From Candidatus Melainabacteria bacterium (GTDB lineage Bacteria; Cyanobacteriota; Vampirovibrionia; Obscuribacterales; Obscuribacteraceae): a stretch of DNA of 56,011 nt. Both the position numbers and the translations under genes were made by a program. The stretch is taken from NCBI GenBank assembly GCA_003151275.1, contig PLXC01000022.1, positions 1 to 56,011 of the forward strand. The letters run 5' to 3'. The notes under the pieces are model-generated. The model was not told where the DNA came from. It did not search any database and saw only the letters and a program-made list of their open reading frames with translations. Positions 39,769-48,252 of the stretch are shown here, piece by piece (the stretch's first letter is position 1; each line of letters begins with the position of its first letter).

Positions 39769-41976
39769 ATGAATAGATTGCTGACATTGTTTATCTCGCG
39801 ATGGGCTCGGATCATTCTACCCTTGGTTGTACTCATCATCGGATTGGTTTTGACAGCCTCCAGCGTAAAACTACAGCAGTCGACATATTCTGCCAGCGCG
39901 AGACTTTGGATTCCAACAAAAATGTTCGTCATCAATAATAAGGATGGCGAAAACTCATCATCAGGTGACTCAGCTCTTACAACTGGCCCGAACGCGCTGA
40001 AGACTGCTTGCGAAATTATGCACTCTGACGCAGTGACAAAACTTGCTTATGAAGAACTCCAAAAGAAGCTCGGAGCAAAGTGTCCGAGCAGCGATGTGAT
40101 TCAAGGCGCTCTCAAAGCTAAGCCGGTTGAAAGCACAGACATCCTCGATATTAGCTACACAGCCCAAGATCCTGATACTGCTGTCGCTGTGCTGCAAGCC
40201 GTTTTGGATGCTTTTTATCGCGAAAATAATATCCAAGTAGCCGGACCGATTCAAAAATCTAAGGTGCGACTGGAGCAGCAGCTCAAGATCGCTCAAGAGG
40301 AGTATTCAAAAACCAAAAACAAGGTGAAGCAATTTCAGGATTCCACAAGCTTCATCGACATGGCCACGGACGTAACGACTTTAAGTACGCAAAAGGTCGA
40401 TCTTGAGAAATCGATTGAAGACTGTAAGCATGAACTGAGTTCGTTGCACAGCAAATTAGATTATGCGCAAAAGCAACTAGGTTTTGGGCCAGAGAGCGTG
40501 GTGGCCGTTCAGAAACTATCCGATGATGAAATCATGCGAAGTCTGAGGCAATCAATTGCCGAAACTGAAGTGAGCCTGATTCAACTTAGGAGTAAGTATC
40601 AGGATGAGCATCCGAAGGTGAAGCGTCTAAAGGCTACATTGGAGGAAGCTAAGAAAGGAATGGAGGCTCGTTATACGGCTATCATCGGCCAACCAGGGTT
40701 GAAAGAAGCTTTTATCACTGGCGGGACAGGTAGTAGCAGCAGTAGCAGCACTCATAGCAGCAGTGGTGCTGGCTCTATGGGTAATAGCGAAAACGCCCAA
40801 ACCAGGATGATTTCCGACATGGCTGAGTCCAGCACCGGAATAGCTTCATTGCAAGCGAAGATTGCGTCACTGTCTAGTTCTCTAGCTCAGGTCAAAGCCA
40901 AATTAGCCTCTGTACCAGCGAAACAAGTTGAGCTGGCGAACATTCATCGTGCCGATGAGCTTGCCACCAACTCTTTGACTTCGATTGAACGGGAATTGCA
41001 GAGAATACACTTGAGTGAATCAGTTGCAACTGGTAGCAGTAGCGCCATGCAAATCATTGATGAACCGTCAATTTCTGGAACATCCACACCAAATACTTGG
41101 ATATTTGGCGGTGGAGCTTCTTTCCTTGTGGCAGGATTGATTGCAGCGTTACAATTTTTGCTCACCCCAAAACGAATATCAGCTGCACGATTGCAAACAC
41201 TTATGCCATTGCGTACGGTTGGATTCATCCCACAGATCGATCGTGGACGCGGGAATTCGACCTCTCTTATCGCTTCGACTGACCGTGTGCGGCTAGCCCT
41301 GAATGAGTGGTTCATCGATGGGGGGACCGTGCCGGTAGTAGTGACGAGTGGCGGAAAAGATGATGGGAAGTCCATGACCGCTTACGCCCTATCAGTGTGT
41401 CTTGCCGACGCCGGCAAGAATGTTCTGCTGATCGACGCCGATACCAAATCTCCGACGATCCATCGCATGTGTGGAATTTCTGCTTCGCCTGGGCTTCTTC
41501 AATATTTGAAAGATCCCACATGTGATAACTTGCAAATCATGCAAGCCATTCGTCCAAACCTGACTGTGATTCCTGCAGGTGGCATCTCGGACAATGCAAG
41601 TTGCATCAAGGATTCTCGCTTCACTCGACTTGTAACAGAGTTCGCTAAAAACTTTGATGCAATCATCATCGACTCTGCGGACTGCGGAGACAGTCTGGAT
41701 AGTCTCGTGACGCCGCTTTTTGATTGCCGATGGATAGCTGTTGTAAGAATCGGACAAACGTTGATTCAATCGGTGCAAAACCTAGGCACGCAATTAGAGT
41801 TAATTCCTTCGATGGAAAGCGTGCTAGTCGTTAACGGTGTAAGGACTAAGGATATTGCGCAATTGAGGCAGAGCACTGCAGGAGCTGGTTCAGTTTCAGG
41901 ACCCACTTCAGGAGCCGCGTTGCCGACTCGCGCAGATTCCAAACAATTCGCGGAAAGCGAAAACGCCGCCTGGTAA
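39769..41976 (+). CDS. Wzc-like chain-length protein with CpsD-type ATPase domain
   Basis: A 735-residue inner-membrane protein of the polysaccharide copolymerase type. Residues about 10-30 form the first membrane helix (IILPLVVLIIGLVLTASSVK). A Wzz-like periplasmic domain and a long coiled coil follow (about 170-300 and 390-450), separated by a Ser/Gly-rich linker (TGSSSSSSTHSSSGAGSMG). A second helix is near 445-470 (WIFGGGASFLVAGLIAALQF). The cytoplasmic kinase-type domain has the Walker A variant SGGKDDGKSMTAYA and Walker A' VLLIDADTKSPTIHRM. Such proteins set polymer length and gate the Wza channel. No tyrosine cluster is present at the C-terminus. ATG at 39769 is chosen because the upstream part overlaps the kinase gene in another frame. 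Confidence 0.88.
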   Translation: MNRLLTLFISRWARIILPLVVLIIGLVLTASSVKLQQSTYSASARLWIPTKMFVINNKDGENSSSGDSALTTGPNALKTACEIMHSDAVTKLAYEELQKKLGAKCPSSDVIQGALKAKPVESTDILDISYTAQDPDTAVAVLQAVLDAFYRENNIQVAGPIQKSKVRLEQQLKIAQEEYSKTKNKVKQFQDSTSFIDMATDVTTLSTQKVDLEKSIEDCKHELSSLHSKLDYAQKQLGFGPESVVAVQKLSDDEIMRSLRQSIAETEVSLIQLRSKYQDEHPKVKRLKATLEEAKKGMEARYTAIIGQPGLKEAFITGGTGSSSSSSTHSSSGAGSMGNSENAQTRMISDMAESSTGIASLQAKIASLSSSLAQVKAKLASVPAKQVELANIHRADELATNSLTSIERELQRIHLSESVATGSSSAMQIIDEPSISGTSTPNTWIFGGGASFLVAGLIAALQFLLTPKRISAARLQTLMPLRTVGFIPQIDRGRGNSTSLIASTDRVRLALNEWFIDGGTVPVVVTSGGKDDGKSMTAYALSVCLADAGKNVLLIDADTKSPTIHRMCGISASPGLLQYLKDPTCDNLQIMQAIRPNLTVIPAGGISDNASCIKDSRFTRLVTEFAKNFDAIIIDSADCGDSLDSLVTPLFDCRWIAVVRIGQTLIQSVQNLGTQLELIPSMESVLVVNGVRTKDIAQLRQSTAGAGSVSGPTSGAALPTRADSKQFAESENAAW

Positions 41977-42047
41977 GAGAAAGCGGTGATATTGGGGGGC
42001 AATTTCGTTCGCTCGAATTTACTTCACCTTAATCTTCCCTTAACCTC

Positions 42048-42076
42048 TTGACCAATCTTTACCTGCTGGCTATGAT
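42048..42076 (+). promoter_or_regulatory. Strong sigma-70-type promoter for the candidate RNA
   Basis: TTGACC (42048-42053) and TATGAT (42071-42076) are 17 bases apart, the ideal spacing. Transcription would start near 42083. No convincing protein gene follows before the terminator at 42226-42268, which makes this a candidate noncoding RNA promoter. Confidence 0.6.
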
Positions 42077-42082
42077 GAGTGC

Positions 42083-42279
42083 AGATCGACCGAGTTCGAA
42101 ACTCCTCTTCCAAGCGGGTCTACCTATACGGTACCCGGGATAAGTCTCACCATACGGGGCTAGAACAAGCTAGATCTAGTGGAATCTTATATATCTCTCT
42201 CGCTCGCAAGAGCAAGAATTGGGAGCAAGCCCCTCTTAGCCCGGTGGGTGAACCGGAAGAGGGGCTTGATTGTATTTTC
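42083..42279 (+). ncRNA. Candidate structured RNA of about 195 bases, family unknown
   Basis: The segment runs from a strong promoter to a strong intrinsic terminator within the 570-base gene-free stretch 41977-42546. Local folds are visible: GAGTT-CGA-AACTC near the 5' end, and GCTC-GCAA-GAGC, a stem closed by a GNRA tetraloop, near 42202-42213. The terminator stem closes the 3' end. A 68-codon frame starting GTG at 42079 spans it but its product looks random. It could be a free small RNA or a leader that controls the gene at 42547 by attenuation. I do not recognise it as 6S, SRP, tmRNA or a known riboswitch. The rest of the stretch (42280-42546) shows nothing clear. Confidence 0.45.
42226..42268 (+). 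terminator. Strong intrinsic terminator
   Basis: CAAGCCCCTCTT (42226-42237) pairs perfectly with AAGAGGGGCTTG (42257-42268), and the enclosed CCGGT/ACCGG extends the stem. A T-rich tail (ATTGTATTTTC) follows. It ends the candidate RNA. Confidence 0.8.
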
Positions 42280-42546
42280 AATTAATACCGGATGTGGTGC
42301 GCTAGCTCGAGTCTGGTTCGGTTCGAACATGTTTCAATAACTTAGATCGCAATGTGTAGTTTCTAACTTGGCGTTAATCTTACGCTGAAAGCTTGTTCAT
42401 GGTACTGCATTTGGTGCCATCGCTTAAGCCAGGCTGTTAGAAATAAAAGCGGCCTCAGGATTGGTTGAACTATCTCTTGTATTCTCCGTTATGGTCCATA
42501 ATCAGAGGTCTGGCGATAGCCCAGCCGATTTTCCGGAAGCTGGCCG

Positions 42547-43599
42547 ATGAAAGCTTTAACGCTTGCTCCCAAAACAATACGGTCTAGTCCCAAAGCTGGC
42601 AGACCGCAGCTCTGTGTGACCAGCACGGCGGCCCTGGCGTTAGTTTTGTACGTGATTCTAAATGCCGTGTTCTATCCAGTAGCCAGGGCATTTCCTGATT
42701 CAAATGGTACGACCAGAGTAGTGGCAGCGTTTCGCAGCCCAGAAAACGTGCCGGAAATAGTGATTTTGGGTTCGTCTGTTGCTAAGCACGTTTATGGCGC
42801 GATTCCTAAAGTGGACGTTCAACGTCGCAAGATCTCCAATCTAAGCTTCAACCTACAGGTGGTTTCTGATGGATTTATATTGTCGGATAAATTACTGATT
42901 GGGCCCAAACAACCCAAATTAGTTGTTTTGTGTGTTTGTCCTCGCGATTTTATTGATCACGACATTAAGGACGTAACTAGAACCACGACCTTTCGAAAAA
43001 TTGTAACTTTGGCTGACTTTCCTCGGTTGGCATCAGTTTTGGATCTGAGTTTTTTCGACTGCGCTCGGGCGGCTTATAGCAATCTTTGTTGTTTCTACGA
43101 CGAGCGCGCTGCGGTTCAAGAACACCTTAAGGCAAGGACTGTTGCTGCCTACAAATGGCTTGGCACTGCGTGCCAACAGAAGCCCGAAGTTGAAGACTTA
43201 TGGACTCACAGCCTAAGAGAATATGCTTGGCGGTACGAAGGAATTAGCACGACAAAACTCGCCCCTCAGATGTCGACATTGAGGCAAACAGTGGAACTAT
43301 GCAAAAGCCGGGGCATGAAAGTTGTTCTCGTTAATTTGCCGATGAGTCGAGACAATTTGGATCTTCTTCCGATAGGCTTCTACACTGATTTCTGTGGTCG
43401 ATTAAAACAGCTGAGTTCTGAGGGCGACTGTCAATTTATTGATTGCGGATCGTCTAAACAAATAGCAAAAGTCGATTTTGTTGACTGTGCGCATCTAAAC
43501 AGTGAAGGTGGACAAAAAGTGTTCGCAATGCTTCGACCAACTTTTGATGAGTTATCGAATCGGAACATCTCTGCTTGGCCGCAATCAGCTGAAAAATAA
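42547..43599 (+). CDS. SGNH-hydrolase-like exported/anchored protein
   Basis: A 350-residue protein with one N-terminal membrane helix (ALALVLYVILNAVFYPVARA) and an SGNH-like outer domain: EIVILGSSVAKHVYGAIPK (GSS in place of GDS) near residue 75, KLVVLCVCPRDFIDHD in the middle and VDFVDCAHLNSEGGQKVFAM (the D-xx-H block) near residue 310. It is a distant paralog of the protein at 43758 and shares its plan with the MBOAT partner at 21647. No MBOAT gene is adjacent, so it may serve the MBOAT at 22780 or act alone. The two SGNH-like genes converge with about 160 bases between them, a stretch where I see nothing clear. Confidence 0.7.
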   Translation: MKALTLAPKTIRSSPKAGRPQLCVTSTAALALVLYVILNAVFYPVARAFPDSNGTTRVVAAFRSPENVPEIVILGSSVAKHVYGAIPKVDVQRRKISNLSFNLQVVSDGFILSDKLLIGPKQPKLVVLCVCPRDFIDHDIKDVTRTTTFRKIVTLADFPRLASVLDLSFFDCARAAYSNLCCFYDERAAVQEHLKARTVAAYKWLGTACQQKPEVEDLWTHSLREYAWRYEGISTTKLAPQMSTLRQTVELCKSRGMKVVLVNLPMSRDNLDLLPIGFYTDFCGRLKQLSSEGDCQFIDCGSSKQIAKVDFVDCAHLNSEGGQKVFAMLRPTFDELSNRNISAWPQSAEK

Positions 43600-43757
43600 A
43601 TTTCGCCCGGCTGACAATTGGATTTCGTTCAACCTGGATCGTCGAGTCAAGGCGATTTCCTTTAGGTGCAGTTCCTCATCGAAGTCCACTTGAGTCACAG
43701 TTATAGTTGAGAGAAACGGGATGGCAAGCCGAAAGCCGTCAAGTTTGAAAAACAAGA

Positions 43758-44807
43758 TCATTTGGTGGACAGTAGACACACTAACCGTGGTGCAATCAAA
43801 TTGAGCATTTTTTTGCCGCCGCTTTCGTTTGCGTGAGCAGGATCATAAAAGTCACCGTCGCTGAATTGAGGTGATTGGCCGAGGTCAAGAAAATCACAGC
43901 GGTGATCCAAAGTTGTTTTCAAAGCAGTCGCATATTGTTCGTAAGACACATCTTTCATGAGTTGCAGGTTCTGCTTGGATAGAGGAGAACTCACAACTAA
44001 CAAGCGTATGTTTCTGCTTCTGCAGATGGATGTGAAATGAATTAGTTGGTCTAGTCTGAATTTTGAAATTCCACGCGCATAGAAGATCTTGTAATCAGCC
44101 TGCGAGCGATCCCATCGTCGTTTTTCGGGTTCTACCAGACCAAGCGAAAAATAAGTCGCATTCAAGAATCTGGAGAATTCTGGTAGTGCAGTATCTCGGT
44201 CTGAATGTAGCTGGAAAAGTGGCTTTAGGCGTTGCTTTATTGACTTTGAGAGAATTGCTAAACGCGTCTGTTTTGATTCGACTTGAGGATCTGTGTCTCC
44301 GTTTAGAAAACAAATTGGAGCGACCCCTAGCACGATAATCTTAGGGCGGTGGCTTCCCCGTAGCTCGGTTTCCAGGAAGGACAGTGACTGATCAAGCATC
44401 TGTCCTAAAGATGCTGCGCTGAATACGGCTACGTTGGCATTGCCATTGTTCGCAAGCATCCTTTCGAGAGTGTTTACTCTTGAGATTGGATGTTGCTTCA
44501 AGAACTTCTGAATAGGAAAATGTGGTTTTGCGTAATCGAGTTTGAAAAAAGGTATCGCGAGCACTGAGGAACCTATGAACATGACTGGTGGATTTAGTGG
44601 CATTACGGCTTTTGGTTCAGCAGAGGTTGATTTTAGAAATGCTGAGCCAAGGTTGACCATCAAATAAAGGATGCATGCAATTACGAAGACGCTGCGTGCG
44701 CCGCTTGCGAACAGTTTGCCACTGCGTTTGAATAATTCTGTTGATTTCGACGCTGGCGGATCAGAAAAACTAACTAACGATTCCTGATCACGTAATAGGG
44801 TCTTCAT
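43758..44807 (-). CDS. SGNH-hydrolase-like exported/anchored protein
   Basis: A 349-residue protein with an N-terminal membrane helix (VFVIACILYLMVNLGSAFL, about residue 38-56) and an SGNH-like domain. PPVMFIGSSVLAIPFFKLDY near residue 75 carries the GSS block, SFLETELRGSHRPKIIVLGV the central strand, and GDFYDPAHANESGGKKMLNL near residue 317 the catalytic D-xx-H. The last block aligns with CAHLNSEGGQKVF of the gene at 42547, so the two are paralogs. Polysaccharide or glycolipid deacylation or acyl transfer outside the membrane is the expected chemistry. The gene upstream on this strand is a small uncertain frame at 44872. Confidence 0.7.
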   Translation of the reverse strand: MKTLLRDQESLVSFSDPPASKSTELFKRSGKLFASGARSVFVIACILYLMVNLGSAFLKSTSAEPKAVMPLNPPVMFIGSSVLAIPFFKLDYAKPHFPIQKFLKQHPISRVNTLERMLANNGNANVAVFSAASLGQMLDQSLSFLETELRGSHRPKIIVLGVAPICFLNGDTDPQVESKQTRLAILSKSIKQRLKPLFQLHSDRDTALPEFSRFLNATYFSLGLVEPEKRRWDRSQADYKIFYARGISKFRLDQLIHFTSICRSRNIRLLVVSSPLSKQNLQLMKDVSYEQYATALKTTLDHRCDFLDLGQSPQFSDGDFYDPAHANESGGKKMLNLIAPRLVCLLSTK

Positions 44808-44871
44808 AAACTACGACAACTCAATATTGTGCGCGGGTGGAGTGATGGCCTCGATTTTTGGGAAGCCTATG

Positions 44872-45123
44872 TTATTCAGCTCTGTTCACTATGCACAGTA
44901 CATGATTTGCCACTTGTTGTCCTGATGCGATGGTCGGCATGATCCGGTAATCGCTTCGAATGTTTAACTCGTGCTCACCTGCAAGACCATTAGTGAATGT
45001 CGGTATAAATGAGATCAAATATTGGCTAGCATTAGGCTTCAGCGTCAGCCATAGCTTGACGAAATCGTTTTGGACGTCGTCGTTAAACATAATCTGAGGG
45101 TGTGTCATTTTGTTTAAGGACAT
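44872..45123 (-). CDS. Possible small protein of 83 residues, uncertain
   Basis: An 83-codon frame from ATG at 45123, beginning MSLNKMTHPQIMFNDD and containing FVKLWLTLKPNASQYLISFI and EHELNIRSDYRI. The amino acid make-up is protein-like and resembles the edge of a beta-sandwich domain, but there is no family match that I can name and no clear ribosome binding site. It lies in the 340-base stretch between the SGNH-like gene and the divergent sulfotransferase gene, so it may be only a chance frame over that promoter region. I see nothing else in this stretch. Confidence 0.35.
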   Translation of the reverse strand: MSLNKMTHPQIMFNDDVQNDFVKLWLTLKPNASQYLISFIPTFTNGLAGEHELNIRSDYRIMPTIASGQQVANHVLCIVNRAE

Positions 45124-45147
45124 TAATGCTGAGGGAGCATCGAAGCC

Positions 45148-46008
45148 GTGACTGCTCTAAAGACAGCCGGAACATTGCCAAATCTGATCATAATCGGTGC
45201 CATGAAATGCGGCACCACCAGCTTGCACTATTATCTGGACAAGCACCCCGATATTAAGATGTCGCAACCGAAAGAGTTGGACTTTTTTTTTGATCAAGGT
45301 CACTGGTCGAAAGGGATAGATTGGTATAGGTCGCATTTTACTGGTAAATATCTCGTTCACGGGGAAGCCTCTCCTAAGTACAGCTTCTATCCGGTAATGC
45401 GTGACGTACCCCAGCGTATGTACGAGATCGTGCCTGAGGCGAAACTGATTTATGTTGTCCGTGATCCAATTGAGCGATTTGTTTCTCACTATGTGCACGA
45501 TTGCTCAACCGGCGTTGAAACTCGAGAATTCTGCGACGTTGTCGCTGAAGTTAACGATGACAGTCGCTACATCCTCAGGGGCAAGTATTTCATGCAGCTA
45601 GAGCAGTTCCTGAAATTTTATCCGCGTTCAAGCATTCTCGTTGTTGATCAACATGATCTGCAACGCAACCGTGATGCCACATGTCGACGAATATTCGAAT
45701 TCCTTGGTGTCGATTCTTCGTTTACACATCCTTCCTTTGCCAAGGTCCGATATCGTGGCAATCAGCGACGCCTGAAGAATATTGTTGGCAGGCGATTGGC
45801 GGAGTTACCAACCATGAAGATGCTCTCTCGATTGTCGCCTTCATTGCATTGGCGCGTTGAGTGGCTTGTCACGTTGCCCTTCTCTCGCATCGTTGCACGT
45901 CCAACCGTGTCTGACGACATGAAGAAACAGTTGATAGAGCATTTTCAAAAAGACGTTAACGATCTGCGAAATTTAGCTGGTCTTCAGCTTGAGACTTGGT
46001 GCCTTTGA
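45148..46008 (+). CDS. Sulfotransferase (PAPS-dependent)
   Basis: A 286-residue cytosolic sulfotransferase. The 5'-phosphosulfate loop is NLIIIGAMKCGTTSLHYYLD (about residue 11-30), a textbook form. The 3'-phosphate-binding block is AKLIYVVRDPIERFVSHYVH near residue 98-117 (R-DP-x4-S). Acceptor-side features include PKELDFFFDQGHW, as in heparan-type sulfotransferases and related bacterial enzymes. It would move sulfate from PAPS to a hydroxyl or amino group of a sugar or lipid. In this setting a sulfated exopolysaccharide or glycolipid is likely. It begins with GTG at 45148 and converges with the radical SAM gene. Confidence 0.9.
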   Translation: MTALKTAGTLPNLIIIGAMKCGTTSLHYYLDKHPDIKMSQPKELDFFFDQGHWSKGIDWYRSHFTGKYLVHGEASPKYSFYPVMRDVPQRMYEIVPEAKLIYVVRDPIERFVSHYVHDCSTGVETREFCDVVAEVNDDSRYILRGKYFMQLEQFLKFYPRSSILVVDQHDLQRNRDATCRRIFEFLGVDSSFTHPSFAKVRYRGNQRRLKNIVGRRLAELPTMKMLSRLSPSLHWRVEWLVTLPFSRIVARPTVSDDMKKQLIEHFQKDVNDLRNLAGLQLETWCL

Positions 46009-46036
46009 ATTCGCGATCTTGATCGCCTAAAGACAT

Positions 46037-47071
46037 CTACAAGAGGAGGTGGGTCAAACCGAGTTTTGCCAGAAGCCACCGGGTTAGACGCGGGAATTTG
46101 TATGCAAGTTTTTGTATCACGATATCTTGGTCTGTCATCCATTTTCCTGCCTTCGCTACGGCTTTGTAGTGTGAACATGACGAACATGGGATATCCGTTC
46201 GCGCTGTCGCTTTTCCCATCAGCATTTCCCGTGCATATGTCATCTTTTCGCCAGCGAAAACTTGGTCTATCGTGTTGGTGAATGCATTGCCAAAATCCGC
46301 CCAATGATTCACGCAACAGCCAAGAACTCTGCCGTCCGAATTGATTTGCGGGTCGAGCCAAAGTTGAGAGCAAGATCTCTTCTGAAAATATGGACGACCA
46401 AATTCTTGCAAAAACTTTGTTCGACTGGCATAACCCAATTCTTTCGCCACTTCGTCAGACTGGCTGTCAGGGCTGGGAGAGGAGAGACCGTAGAGATCAC
46501 CCCAATCGAGTTTCAATCCGAAGCTCATGTTCAGCTGTTTAGCGGTGGCACGCGCTTTTTTGATCTCGTCGATATTGTGCTTGAACACAATGTATTGCCA
46601 ATGCAGTTTTGGGTACTCCGATCGATAAAGACTCTTGTATCGATTAATCTCCTTCACGTTTTCGATGACGCGGTCGAAATCACCTCTAACACGATAAGTC
46701 GCGTAGGTGTCTTGGCCGGCGCCATCGATTGAGCACCGAACAACGCGAAATTGATATTTAACCAGTGCTTCGCATACTCCCGGCGCCATTGAATTTAAAT
46801 TGGCGCCATTGTCTGCATGGAGCCTTACGTTCCGTTCGAATGCCAGGCGCATTATTTCTATAAGGTCCGGATTGAGAAAGATCTCGCCCCAGTTGGACAG
46901 CTCAATGTCTTTGACCAAAGGGTTGTTGACCAGGAATTTGTCAAAATCTTCTGTTGATAAAAAAGAAGTGCCAAGTTTCCGGCCCACTTCGCCCGATGCT
47001 GTTGGACAGGAAGGACAACGTAACTGACACGCTGTCGAAGCATCAATTCGAACTCGGGAGATGGAACCCAT
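46037..47071 (-). CDS. Radical SAM protein with SPASM-like C-terminal domain
   Basis: A 344-residue radical SAM enzyme. The [4Fe-4S] motif is STACQLRCPSC near residue 12-22 (C-x3-C-x2-C). The barrel contains IELSNWGEIFLNPDLIEIMR (SAM-binding GGE-like strand) and RCSIDGAGQDTY. A SPASM-like C-terminal part has CSQLWLDPQINSDGRVLGCC and later IPCSSCSHYK, which could bind one or two further clusters. SPASM enzymes include peptide maturases, but also many enzymes in polysaccharide and lipid clusters; here the neighbours are a sulfotransferase and glycosyltransferases, so the latter role seems likelier. No precursor-like small gene is next to it. Confidence 0.88.
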   Translation of the reverse strand: MGSISRVRIDASTACQLRCPSCPTASGEVGRKLGTSFLSTEDFDKFLVNNPLVKDIELSNWGEIFLNPDLIEIMRLAFERNVRLHADNGANLNSMAPGVCEALVKYQFRVVRCSIDGAGQDTYATYRVRGDFDRVIENVKEINRYKSLYRSEYPKLHWQYIVFKHNIDEIKKARATAKQLNMSFGLKLDWGDLYGLSSPSPDSQSDEVAKELGYASRTKFLQEFGRPYFQKRSCSQLWLDPQINSDGRVLGCCVNHWADFGNAFTNTIDQVFAGEKMTYAREMLMGKATARTDIPCSSCSHYKAVAKAGKWMTDQDIVIQKLAYKFPRLTRWLLAKLGLTHLLL

Positions 47072-47244
47072 GGATGAGAAGTAACCAGCATGCCATCGGA
47101 AGGTAGAAGATTCTACTTCGCAGATGTTGAGTAATATTTAGATTTGTTTAAGCAGCCCACCTGTACAATTGCCAAATCCGTATTTGGATTTGTTACAAGC
47201 GCCACTGCACAGCCCTGTGTGAATAGGATTCGAGTGATTTTGTC

Positions 47245-48246
47245 ATGATATCTGTAATCATCGAAGGACATAATGAAACAAATAACATGGGCACCGCTGA
47301 CGATACGATCGAAGCGCTAAAAAAGCAGCAGTTCCCGCAAGACCAAGTTAACTTGATCTTGGTAGGAACCACGGCTCAAGCGAACGTATGGCGCCAGAGA
47401 TATGCTGATTCTGCGCCATTTGCATCGATGCGCGCGATTGGCCTCGATGGTGGCAATTACTACTCATTCAAAAACATCGGTATAGATGCTTGTTTAGATG
47501 AATTCGCTGCGATGACTGACTCTGACCTGCTGCCAGATCCGGGATGGCTTAGCGCTATCGTTGCCGCGTTGAGCGACGGTGCCGATGTTTCGATCGGTCT
47601 ATCGAAATTCGTCGGTGCAAACGGAGATGGACCGCTTTCGTTGTTTATCCTGACGTTGTCGGCGATTAGTTGGGGCTGGATCGTCGGGAAGAAGCGAGGC
47701 AAAGATTACATTCCAAACGGTCTTCATTCTCATAATACTGCGTTCCGAACGGCGTCAGCGAAGAGGCTGAGATTTCCTGAAGACAGAGGACGCACATGCG
47801 GCAGTATGTTGTTGTTCCAGCAAGCACGAGCGCTCGGAATGGATGTTCGACTTACCCCAGGGCAGATCGGAACGCACGCGTTCAACGGCGATTTCATACC
47901 TTTCCATATAAGAGTTGGCTACGAAATTCTTGTCTCCAGGGGTTTGGCTCCTGATCTTCCCAACGGTTGGACTACACGAACAGGCATCTTTGAGCCTATA
48001 ATTTGCACAGTGCTTCATGGACTTTTTGACGTTCCGCAAGCTTATCGCTATGCTGCCGCTGTCGGTTTGAATCCGTTAGCTCAACTGGCGCTTGTTTGCT
48101 GTGCGATTCCCTGTTCAGTGTTTCTGCGTTCTGTTCAGGCTGCTGGTATGTATGCCACTATGGTGGCACCGGCGCAAATGAGAAAGTGGGTGGAACAGCA
48201 GGCTGCACCAACGGCGTCCGTTGCCGAACTTTCGCCGTCAATCTGA
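47245..48246 (+). CDS. Glycosyltransferase family 2
   Basis: A 333-residue GT-A protein with opening strand MISVIIEGHNETNN, SFKNIGIDACLDEFAAMTDS with the DSD metal site (DSDLLPDPGWLSAI) near residue 92, and a hydrophobic C-terminal region (LNPLAQLALVCCAIPCSVFL) that may anchor it in the membrane. It should transfer a sugar from a nucleotide donor to a lipid-linked acceptor. It starts with ATG at 47245. The next glycosyltransferase gene begins seven bases after its stop, so the two form an operon. Confidence 0.85.
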   Translation: MISVIIEGHNETNNMGTADDTIEALKKQQFPQDQVNLILVGTTAQANVWRQRYADSAPFASMRAIGLDGGNYYSFKNIGIDACLDEFAAMTDSDLLPDPGWLSAIVAALSDGADVSIGLSKFVGANGDGPLSLFILTLSAISWGWIVGKKRGKDYIPNGLHSHNTAFRTASAKRLRFPEDRGRTCGSMLLFQQARALGMDVRLTPGQIGTHAFNGDFIPFHIRVGYEILVSRGLAPDLPNGWTTRTGIFEPIICTVLHGLFDVPQAYRYAAAVGLNPLAQLALVCCAIPCSVFLRSVQAAGMYATMVAPAQMRKWVEQQAAPTASVAELSPSI

Positions 48247-48252
48247 GCGCCT

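Noticed and set aside
40728..40772. AGC/AGT-rich short repeats, possible repeat array
   Set aside because: They encode the Ser-rich linker of the Wzc-like protein; no spacers and no array structure, so not a CRISPR.
42079..42285. 68-codon frame from a GTG
   Set aside because: It starts before the expected transcript start and runs through the terminator stem; the product looks random. Treated as a candidate RNA instead.
46037..47071. Radical SAM/SPASM gene as a third peptide maturase
   Set aside because: No small precursor-like gene or PqqD-like gene is beside it; neighbours are sulfotransferase and glycosyltransferases.
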